Below are positions 33,790 to 41,914 of a stretch of 44,342 nucleotides of DNA, piece by piece. The notes below the pieces were generated by a model. That model searched no databases, was not told the origin of the DNA, and saw only the letters and a program-made list of their open reading frames with translations. Source of the stretch: Desulfobacteraceae bacterium (GTDB lineage: Bacteria > Desulfobacterota > Desulfobacteria > Desulfobacterales > Desulfosalsimonadaceae); assembly GCA_003597945.1 (NCBI GenBank), contig QZJS01000039.1:1-44342 (forward strand), written 5' to 3'. Within the stretch, counting starts at the first letter, position 1, and the number at the start of each line of letters is the position of its first letter. The translations under genes were made by a program, and so were the position numbers.

Positions 33790-34908
33790 CTATTTTAAAT
33801 TAGATCTCCACCATTTTAGCAATGAGCCACGGACGATATATTCAAATATATGAAGGTACATTGGTAAATCCTTGGCAGTCCAGGTTGAACCTAAGGTCGA
33901 CATTGCTGTATCTGTAGGCTTTTCAATATATACTTCATTTGATGGACCATATGGAGCCATGCATAAAGGTGCTGGAAACGGAGTTCCCTGGTGGAGCGCT
34001 TCGGACCTCAATCGATAAATGACCTTTAAATATTTTGTCATGTTATCCTCGTCCCAAAATATTTGATCACGATTTTGTGGTCTTTGAGAAGGGGGATCAG
34101 GCAAAAAATGAATTATAAAATCGGTAAACTTTTTTGTTGAGCCGATTGAATCAATTATTAAGTTTGCTACTTTTTGAGGCAGCTCAGGATCAAATGGTTC
34201 CAATAACTCTATCAGTTCAGGTTTTTCAGCCTTTAACCGCTCCAATGAGGGGGCATTATTTTTTTGCCAATGATTGGCTGCGATTTCTATAGCTGAAACG
34301 AAAAATAACCATGAAAATGCTGGTTGTGATTCTGAAATCCAAAGTGCATCCTGGTAAAGCCTTGCAGACTTAATAAGGGTGATCGCTTGAGTCGAGGAAA
34401 GATCAGGGTATCGTTCCACTAATTTTGCGTCTTGTATGCAAATTGAATGGTCCGCATATAATATAATTTGGCGCCGCTCTAAATTTTTCGTTAATACCGG
34501 ATCAAGATGCATATCATGCATTCTTGGCTCACCCTTCGGGTCCTTATCGGGAGCAAACACCCTGGTGATGCCGCCAGCCTTTAACCTTATACCGAGATTT
34601 AAAGAAAAAAGCGCGGCGATTTCATCGGCAATCCAGCTTCCATGATATGTTGATGTGTCCGTTTTTTTTCCAATTTTATGTTGATAGTTTAAATAATTGT
34701 CAATCCTTAAAATCAAATTTGGAGCTATAGGTTGGGTTCGGTATATTGGTATCGTGTTAAATAGTTGATATGGGCCGCAACCTTTTGTTATTTCACCAGT
34801 TATTCTAATATCAGAATACAAAGGATATTCTAAAGTTTCAAAAACTTCTTTATCGCGGTTGGAAGCAATCCAGTTTTTATATGATATTGGGCCAGATTCA
34901 TTCTTCAT
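33790..34908 (-). CDS. HEPN domain (ApeA-like) putative RNase
   Basis: The 372-residue protein has a beta-rich N-terminal part (1-180) and a helical C-terminal part. In the latter, WLFFVSAIEIAANHW (200-214) and the R-x4-H motif in YRLRSEALHQG (R301, H306) fit a HEPN RNase of the ApeA-like type. HEPN effectors cleave RNA in many anti-phage and toxin systems. It starts 8 nt after the methylase stop, with AGGA overlapping that stop, so it belongs to the same operon. Its DNA is visibly richer in A and T than the flanking methylase and helicase genes, which suggests separate acquisition. Confidence 0.68.
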   Translation of the reverse strand: MKNESGPISYKNWIASNRDKEVFETLEYPLYSDIRITGEITKGCGPYQLFNTIPIYRTQPIAPNLILRIDNYLNYQHKIGKKTDTSTYHGSWIADEIAALFSLNLGIRLKAGGITRVFAPDKDPKGEPRMHDMHLDPVLTKNLERRQIILYADHSICIQDAKLVERYPDLSSTQAITLIKSARLYQDALWISESQPAFSWLFFVSAIEIAANHWQKNNAPSLERLKAEKPELIELLEPFDPELPQKVANLIIDSIGSTKKFTDFIIHFLPDPPSQRPQNRDQIFWDEDNMTKYLKVIYRLRSEALHQGTPFPAPLCMAPYGPSNEVYIEKPTDTAMSTLGSTWTAKDLPMYLHIFEYIVRGSLLKWWRSNLK

Positions 34909-34916
34909 ATTTTATC

Positions 34917-37900
34917 CTAAAATTGGGAAATATGCTCATGCGCCGCCATAGGATCGCCTGGGGGCGGGTCGAGGGGGGTCTCGTAGGTGCCGCCAGTGTC
35001 TGTGGCCTGCTGCATGGCGTCATAAATTTCAAGGATGACTCTTTTGGTGCGGAATTCGCCGTATTGGGCCTCATCCTTGCGCTTGACGATGGGAAAGGTT
35101 TCCATGATGTATTCCACGTCGTCACGGCTGATGCCGTAAAGGTGGAAATAAGCGGCGTCGAGTTCGCAGCGAATCAGGAAGCGCCGTTTTTCGTCCCATT
35201 TGAACGGCGGGCCGCCGTAGCCGCAATCTTTGGCAAAGGGTTGGAGGTCGATGGCCGTATAAATCAGCTCCATCGCGCGGGGAAGGAAAAAATCGCCGAC
35301 ATGATTTACGCAAATCCATTTATATTGTTGTTCATATGCATCCGGCGAAAAGACCGGAAGCTGGTTCATAATGAAAAAATTGACATGGGTGCCTCCGACT
35401 TTAAACCGCGAAGCGAAATCAAATGCAAACGCTGTTAAATTGATCACCAAGAACGGGATTTTTAGCTGGATATGCTTGGGGAAAGTTAGCAGCGGGAGAT
35501 TATTCCCGACACCGCATAAGCCAAATAAATTTGCAATAACCGTTCGCTCGTTCGTCACATTGGTAATATCCCGCCAGCCCAAGAACCATTTCGGGCAGCC
35601 GTCGATAATGATGTTTTTGGCAACTTCAAAGAGATCGCCTTTTTCAACCTCGATGCCTAACTGTTCCAAGGCATCTATCAGTGATTCCTTGTCCTCGGCT
35701 TCGTATGCGGCGATGAGCTGGCGGGGCGCTTTTGATCCCCGTTTGATGACCTCCCACCAGGGAACCCAGTATCTCGGGTTAACCACAACATCCGGGTTTT
35801 GTTTTTCCGCGAGGGTGAGATCCCGGGTATTGCCGGCATCATCATAGGTGGCCCAGCGGTGGTCGAAATGGTGGATCATTTTGGCTTCATACAAAGGGAG
35901 ATACGGATCCTGGCCATTTTTTTCAAAACGATTGCCATGCAATTTCCAGCCGTCGTTTTCCAGTTCCTGTCTGGTTTTAAACAGATGGGAATCGTTGGAC
36001 ATATCAAACATTCTCAAAAATTTGATATTCCAGGGGTTGCCATTTTTTCGGGTTTCGTTAATCAGCACCGGAACCCGGCGGTAGATGGTTTTGGTCAGAT
36101 CCGCGTCTTTCTGGGACCGGAAAATGGGGCAGGTTTTGGTGTTGGGGTTAATCAGGGCGATGTCTTCATTGGTTAACGTAAACATTTTGCCGGGTTTCTT
36201 TAAATCCTGAATATCGAGCAGAAAAAAAGCAAACCGGGCGCCGGTTTTGGCGGGTCGCGCGGCGCCGGTCATGGTCAGCAGGCAAAATTTATAGCTCCGA
36301 TGCACTCCCGGAAAAATGGCTTTTCGATTTTCAAAGTCATACAGGCTGATCAGGGACTTTGAGGACATAAGATCATCAAAAAAGAATTTGGTGGTGTCAT
36401 CGGTGGCGATGCCGGACGGCAGCACGCAACCCACCCGGCCGTCCCCGTTGATGATCGATCGTTTGGTTTCGGCAAACACGGTGTACGTATTGATGTCCCC
36501 GCGGCCGCACAGCGGGTATCGTCCCGAGTTTCTCAGCAGATGGCTGATCCCCTCGGAATCGCGCAGGGCCGCCAGAAAACGCGAATACATTTCCGGATCT
36601 TCTTTTTCAAGCCTGTTGATCATCCGTTTTCGCGCCGCCGCGTTGGGGGCCGCGGCGATTTCCGGATGATTGGCGGCAAACCATTCTTTTTCCTGGAGCT
36701 TGACGCGCTCCCACGGCGGATTTCCCAGCACCACGTCAAATCCTCCGCTCCATCCGGTCAAGGGATTTTCGGGGGCTTGGCCGTCTTCGGGAACATGGAA
36801 CACATCGGGAAAAGCGATATGCCAGTGGAAAAACCGATAATGATCCGCCAGGCGATTGACCTCACGGCGCATGGGGTCGCTGATGGCGCCGGGATTTGAT
36901 TCCATGCGCCGGAAAAATTCACAGGTGATGGGATACGGAAGTTCCTCCTGCCGGATTTTATGCCAGACAAAGGCCGCGCACCAGGCATCGGCGATAAATT
37001 TCAAATGGGTGTAGCTGTCTGAGGACAGGCAGGTTTCATAGGCGTTTTGCTTGGTGTGGATCCCCTTGATGGTCTGATCGTCAACCCCATCGATCTGCTC
37101 ATAGCAGTCGCCCAGGATATCAGTGGTGTGCCATGTTTTTCCCGCGCCGTCGAACAGGCCGCGTTCCCCGGCCCGTTCGATTCGGTTTTGCCGTTTAAAC
37201 GTCCGGCAGAATTCGTCGTCATCGCCCTGGATGGAGGTAAACGCCGCATCGGGGATGCCGTCTTTGATGAGGGCGGGGGCCGCGCCGAGCAGAGAGTTGC
37301 CGCAGCGGATGTGATGATCCAGAAAGGTGAGCGGTTTTCCCGGAACCAGGGCTTCCAGCCAGAGATTGACCTTGCAGAGTTCCACGGCCATGGGATTGAT
37401 GTCCACGCCGTAAATGCACCGGCCGATGATTTCGCGAAGCGCCTCCCGCATGGCCTGGGGAGAAGGCTCGTCGTCGCCCGTGCGGACCACGGCAAGGCGT
37501 TTGGCCATGCGATGGGCCGCGGCAATCAGAATATGCCCGGAGCCGCTGGCCGGATCGCAGATTTTTACATTTAATATCGCCAACTGGGGGTCATCGGCGC
37601 TGGCGGCAACGTCGAGCACCGGCTCCAAGGCGGAATCGAGCAAACTGTTGATCAGATCCGTGGGGGTGTAATAACTGCCGGTGGTTTTGCGTTCATGGCC
37701 CGCAAGGGTCGTCAGCGTAAACGCGGGGGCGTCCACGGCCAGTTCCGGCTGAAGTTCCAGCAGGGATTCATAGATGCTTCCCAGTTCGGTTGCTCCCAGG
37801 TTTTTAAAATCCACCTGTCTTCGGATGTGGTGATCTTGTGTAAAGGCCAGCTCCCGGAAGGCGGCCAGCAGATCCCGGTTGTACAGGGAGGCGCGCATCA

Positions 37901-39044
37901 GATCCGGCGCGGCCGCTTCCGACCATAAAAAACCGCCCAGTGCCGGAAGAGCCAGCTCCGGGCAGCCCGCGTCGTTTCCCAGCCGGGCCATGACCAGCTT
38001 GAGCATTTCGTAGAGATCGCCATGCCGGGAACCGGAAATTTTGCCGGACAGCCGGCGAAGCCGCGCAGTGGAATAATAGTCGAGATAGCGTTTAACGGCA
38101 TCGGGGCCGGCTCCGGGATGAACCAGAAGGCCCCGGTCTTCAGCGGTAAACAGAAACAGCAGGCGATAGATCAGCCGGAGAAGTTGGCGGAAATATTCCA
38201 TCTTGTCCAGGTCGCCGGTGCGAAGGCGATCTTTGAGCGCGGTGTTGCCGGGATGGGATAAAAATCCCTGTCCCAGACTTGAAATGGCGGCCTCGACACT
38301 GTTTCTTAAGCGATCCAGGGCCCGGATGCCCTGTTCCTGTGCCTGGCGGCTCCATTGCTCCAGCAGGCATTCGGCGGGGTCTTCGGCCTCCATGCGGGAT
38401 TGATGGCACAGGAGCCAGAACAGGACGAAATCGGAAAACAGGTCCTGGTCAAAGATGGTTTCCAGGTCGAATTCCACAAAGGCCTGGCGGGTGAAACTCT
38501 TGTTGTCCCGCAGCATGCGAAGAACAAGACCGTTGGAGACCATTCCCCAGAGATGGGCGTCGGACCGGTTTAAAAATTCCTGAACCATGGAATGCGGGGA
38601 GGCGGTGGCGGCCCCGCGGATGCCGGCCATGCGGCTGTCCAGGCTGATGTTGCAGCCCACGAGATGAAGCGGGCTATGGTGCCAGCTATGGGAAATCGGA
38701 TAAAGCTTGTCGTCGATGATTTGTGATTTGGCGGCAAAAAGCCGGCCGTAACCGAGTTCCTGGAACATGGGCAGCAGCCAGTTTTCCCGGGTGATGGTCG
38801 TGCCGGGTTCGGCAGGCGACAGGCCGGCGCGTTCGGTTCCAAATTTTTGCCAGACGGTTTTAAGTCGGTTCCAGGAGCGGTTGACGGCTTCGTTGAGTTT
38901 TTCTCCGGCCGGGAGATGATAGTCAGCGGGATCAAGACCGCTCACGGCATTGTCGCCGGCGGAGATCCGCTCCAGCATATCGGCCGGCAGGAGACCGCCT
39001 TCGGTTTTTACGGCAAGAAATGCATTCCGGCTTCCGTGCCTCAT
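34917..39044 (-). CDS. Eco57I/TaqI-type N6-adenine DNA methylase
   Basis: The 1375-residue protein has an N-terminal helical region of about 450 residues, then motif X KTTGSYYTP (about 453-461), SAM motif I DPASGSGHILIA (497-508), GVDINPMAVELCKVNLWLE (546-564) and the catalytic GNPPWE (774-779). The C-terminal 500 residues should hold the target-recognition part. No nuclease motif is obvious. In DISARM the comparable methylase marks host DNA so that the helicase/nuclease genes attack only foreign DNA. The ATG overlaps the SNF2 gene stop as ATGA. Confidence 0.9.
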   Translation of the reverse strand: MRHGSRNAFLAVKTEGGLLPADMLERISAGDNAVSGLDPADYHLPAGEKLNEAVNRSWNRLKTVWQKFGTERAGLSPAEPGTTITRENWLLPMFQELGYGRLFAAKSQIIDDKLYPISHSWHHSPLHLVGCNISLDSRMAGIRGAATASPHSMVQEFLNRSDAHLWGMVSNGLVLRMLRDNKSFTRQAFVEFDLETIFDQDLFSDFVLFWLLCHQSRMEAEDPAECLLEQWSRQAQEQGIRALDRLRNSVEAAISSLGQGFLSHPGNTALKDRLRTGDLDKMEYFRQLLRLIYRLLFLFTAEDRGLLVHPGAGPDAVKRYLDYYSTARLRRLSGKISGSRHGDLYEMLKLVMARLGNDAGCPELALPALGGFLWSEAAAPDLMRASLYNRDLLAAFRELAFTQDHHIRRQVDFKNLGATELGSIYESLLELQPELAVDAPAFTLTTLAGHERKTTGSYYTPTDLINSLLDSALEPVLDVAASADDPQLAILNVKICDPASGSGHILIAAAHRMAKRLAVVRTGDDEPSPQAMREALREIIGRCIYGVDINPMAVELCKVNLWLEALVPGKPLTFLDHHIRCGNSLLGAAPALIKDGIPDAAFTSIQGDDDEFCRTFKRQNRIERAGERGLFDGAGKTWHTTDILGDCYEQIDGVDDQTIKGIHTKQNAYETCLSSDSYTHLKFIADAWCAAFVWHKIRQEELPYPITCEFFRRMESNPGAISDPMRREVNRLADHYRFFHWHIAFPDVFHVPEDGQAPENPLTGWSGGFDVVLGNPPWERVKLQEKEWFAANHPEIAAAPNAAARKRMINRLEKEDPEMYSRFLAALRDSEGISHLLRNSGRYPLCGRGDINTYTVFAETKRSIINGDGRVGCVLPSGIATDDTTKFFFDDLMSSKSLISLYDFENRKAIFPGVHRSYKFCLLTMTGAARPAKTGARFAFFLLDIQDLKKPGKMFTLTNEDIALINPNTKTCPIFRSQKDADLTKTIYRRVPVLINETRKNGNPWNIKFLRMFDMSNDSHLFKTRQELENDGWKLHGNRFEKNGQDPYLPLYEAKMIHHFDHRWATYDDAGNTRDLTLAEKQNPDVVVNPRYWVPWWEVIKRGSKAPRQLIAAYEAEDKESLIDALEQLGIEVEKGDLFEVAKNIIIDGCPKWFLGWRDITNVTNERTVIANLFGLCGVGNNLPLLTFPKHIQLKIPFLVINLTAFAFDFASRFKVGGTHVNFFIMNQLPVFSPDAYEQQYKWICVNHVGDFFLPRAMELIYTAIDLQPFAKDCGYGGPPFKWDEKRRFLIRCELDAAYFHLYGISRDDVEYIMETFPIVKRKDEAQYGEFRTKRVILEIYDAMQQATDTGGTYETPLDPPPGDPMAAHEHISQF

Positions 39045-41914
39045 GACGCTTCTCCCTGAGAAAGAACTGGGAGTAGCACGTAAATGCCGAGAACATCGGG
39101 CGGCAACTGCGGCGTGACCGTGTATCGACGTCCTTTGATTTTCGCTTCCTCCCGAACCCGTTGATGGGCGGTTAACAGCATCCGGCCGCGCTGGTGGGCC
39201 AGTTGCTCCATATAGGGGGATAACGACCCGTAGCCTTCGATGACCCGCTGGATGAACAACACCGCCTGATCCGGATAGATGATGTCGGCCGGATCAGCCG
39301 CCAGCAGTTTGGCGGCCTCGGCCTCATCCAGCCACCGGGCCTGGGCCGGGGCCCCTTCAAATCCGACCAGTTGGCATTCCTCGGCCAATTGGGACTGGTG
39401 ACGGTCGTTTTCGAACGTGGCCAGGTGGTAGCGCATTCGGACAAGCATCAGGGTGGTGCGGCGGGACACGGCGCTGGTGCGAATGGCGCCGCACCGCTTG
39501 GCCCTGGAAGGCTCCGTGGGGTCAATGGCACTGTTGAAAACATAGGCGGCCAGGTTTTCCACCAGGGGATGGGTGCGGGTAAGGTAGACTTCGTCGGCAT
39601 CCACGGGCATCAAAAAGCGGGCGGTGATGGATCGGTCCGCATTGATCCGGTCCCGGACCGAAGCCGGCATATGGGAAAAATCAAATACAAAGGCCGGATT
39701 TTCCGGGTTCAGGGAATCCTTCTGCACGGTCGCCGTGCCTTCATGGAGACGGACGGCGTCGCAAAAAAAGGCGCGGATATCCGACACGGCGCCGACGGCT
39801 TCCCGGGCCTCGGCCAGCTCCCGGGAGACTTCATCGACTTTGATGGTGCGTTGGGCGAATATCGTCTGGGACCGTTTTTCCTCCTGCCGGGCGGCTTTGT
39901 CCCACTGTCCCAAAAACTGGTCGAGTTTGGGTTCCTTGAATTTCAACGGCAGCAGAAGCTGGGTCTGGGGGCCTTTATTTTCCTTCAGCAGCAATCCTTC
40001 CATGATGGCTTCCATGACCTTGTCCACATCTTCGGGCACGGCCACATGAATGCCTAAGGATTTGCGGATGGCTCTGTGCTTGCGGATCAATACATCCAGC
40101 ACAATGCCGTCGATCTGGTTGTCCGTGCCGTAATAGGTGATGGCGCGGATTTTGGATCGGGGCTGGCCGAAGCGGTCCACCCGGCCTTCCCGCTGTTCGT
40201 GGACCGTGGGATTCCAGGACAGATCGTAATGAATCACGGTATCATATTTGGCCTGAAGGTTGATCCCTTCGCTCAGGCAGTCCGTGCAGACCAGTATCCG
40301 GTTGGGGGATTCGGAAAGCTGTCTGACCCGCTGTTCGCGTTCGGCCGGCGGAAGCAGCCCCGTGACGGCGGCGACCTCCACGTTGCGCAAATGCTGGCGA
40401 AGGTGACGGGCCACATATTCGGCGGTATGAATATAGCGGCAAAATACCACCGGATGCCAGCCGTCCTGCACCACCTGACGGATCAGACGGGCGGCATTGA
40501 CGAGTTTGGCGTCATTATCGCCGGTCAATTTTTCCGCCTGGCGGGCCATTTCCAGAAGCTTTCGCCGCTGAGGGGCGCCGGCATCGTCTTCCGGCCAGAT
40601 GTCGCTGCCGGGGACCAGATCGATGCCTTCGGAAGAGGCGTCATCCAACATGTCTAAAATGGTGCGCCGCCCGATTTCATCAACATCTTCTTCGGTTTGG
40701 GCGTCCAGGTTGGCGGCGCGGCTGCGAAGCGTGGCGGAGGCGGCGGCCGGACTGGAGCCGAGGGTGCGCAGGAGCCCGAGCACGGACCACCACCGGATGC
40801 GCTGCCGGTATGCGGCGGTGGGAGATGTTGATCCGGCGACGGTGGAATGCCGGACGGTTTCCCGGGCGTATTGAAGAACCTTCTGGAACAGGGCGCGATA
40901 TTCCGGCGTGAGATGATAGGATTCCTCCTGGGTCCACCGTTCCGGAAAAGGCGTCTGGGAATCCATGAAGGATCGGATGTCGCCCCGGCGGCGCTGGATG
41001 AAATGCGCGGCCAGGCGTTTTCGATGGGCCAGGTTGTGTTCCCCGGAAAGATCATCCGGAAGGTCGGAAAACGACGGGTTCAGAAACGCCAGCAGCGAGC
41101 GGAACGTGTCTTCTTTTCCGGTGTGCGGGGTGGCGGTTACGAGAATCACATGGCGTTCGGGATGGGCGCAGATCTGGGAGATCAACTGATAACGCTGCTT
41201 TCGGCTCCGGCTGCCCAGCGCATGAGCGCAGGAATGGGCTTCATCGACGATCACCATTTCGGGACAGGTGCGGATAAACTCGTCCCGGCGCCGGTCGGAC
41301 TTAATGTAATCCATGGAAACAATGACGAACGGGTAGACGTCAAACAGTGATGTGCCGACCCCGAGGCCGTTTTCAAGCCGGCGGACCGTTCCCGGCAGAA
41401 CCAGTTCGGCCGCGATATGGAATTTTTCCGCCAGTTCGGCCTGCCATTGCTCGGCCAGATGCGGCGGGCAGAGCACGGCCATTCGCCGGATCTCGCCGCG
41501 GTCCATGAGTTCCCGGGCGATCATGGCCGCCTCGATGGTTTTGCCGATGCCCACGTCATCGGCAATCAGCAGACGAACGGGATCCAGCTTCAATGCCATG
41601 AGCAGGGGAACCAGTTGGTAGGGGCGCGGGTCCACGGCGATGTGGCCGAAGGACCTAAACGGTCCGGCGGAAGAGCGAAATCCCAGCCGAATAGCGTCGC
41701 GCAGCAGCCGGCAGGAGCGATGATCTCCGATGTCTTTAGGGTCGGGGAGGTCGAATGTGGCCGATTCCACCGGCTCCAGCGGAAGATAGATGCCGGTGAT
41801 TTCATCATCGGTTCCGGCCAGGGGTCGCAACCGGAGCAGATTGTCTTCCGAACCGGGAAGGACCACCCATTCCCTGCCCCGGGCCTTTACCATGGAACCA
41901 GCCGTAAAATTCAT
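39041..41914 (-). CDS. SNF2/DrmD-like helicase
   Basis: The 957-residue superfamily 2 protein has RPYQL (97-101), Walker A DDVGIGKT (119-126), VIVDEAHS (221-228), VTATPHT (259-265), TDCLSEGINLQ (544-554) and motif VI QREGRVDRFGQ (574-584). This is the SNF2-type layout of DISARM DrmD and related proteins, probably a double-strand DNA translocase. The last 300 residues have no recognised domain. It overlaps the upstream DUF1998 helicase gene and the downstream methylase gene by ATGA, so the three are translationally coupled. Confidence 0.92.
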   Translation of the reverse strand: MNFTAGSMVKARGREWVVLPGSEDNLLRLRPLAGTDDEITGIYLPLEPVESATFDLPDPKDIGDHRSCRLLRDAIRLGFRSSAGPFRSFGHIAVDPRPYQLVPLLMALKLDPVRLLIADDVGIGKTIEAAMIARELMDRGEIRRMAVLCPPHLAEQWQAELAEKFHIAAELVLPGTVRRLENGLGVGTSLFDVYPFVIVSMDYIKSDRRRDEFIRTCPEMVIVDEAHSCAHALGSRSRKQRYQLISQICAHPERHVILVTATPHTGKEDTFRSLLAFLNPSFSDLPDDLSGEHNLAHRKRLAAHFIQRRRGDIRSFMDSQTPFPERWTQEESYHLTPEYRALFQKVLQYARETVRHSTVAGSTSPTAAYRQRIRWWSVLGLLRTLGSSPAAASATLRSRAANLDAQTEEDVDEIGRRTILDMLDDASSEGIDLVPGSDIWPEDDAGAPQRRKLLEMARQAEKLTGDNDAKLVNAARLIRQVVQDGWHPVVFCRYIHTAEYVARHLRQHLRNVEVAAVTGLLPPAEREQRVRQLSESPNRILVCTDCLSEGINLQAKYDTVIHYDLSWNPTVHEQREGRVDRFGQPRSKIRAITYYGTDNQIDGIVLDVLIRKHRAIRKSLGIHVAVPEDVDKVMEAIMEGLLLKENKGPQTQLLLPLKFKEPKLDQFLGQWDKAARQEEKRSQTIFAQRTIKVDEVSRELAEAREAVGAVSDIRAFFCDAVRLHEGTATVQKDSLNPENPAFVFDFSHMPASVRDRINADRSITARFLMPVDADEVYLTRTHPLVENLAAYVFNSAIDPTEPSRAKRCGAIRTSAVSRRTTLMLVRMRYHLATFENDRHQSQLAEECQLVGFEGAPAQARWLDEAEAAKLLAADPADIIYPDQAVLFIQRVIEGYGSLSPYMEQLAHQRGRMLLTAHQRVREEAKIKGRRYTVTPQLPPDVLGIYVLLPVLSQGEAS

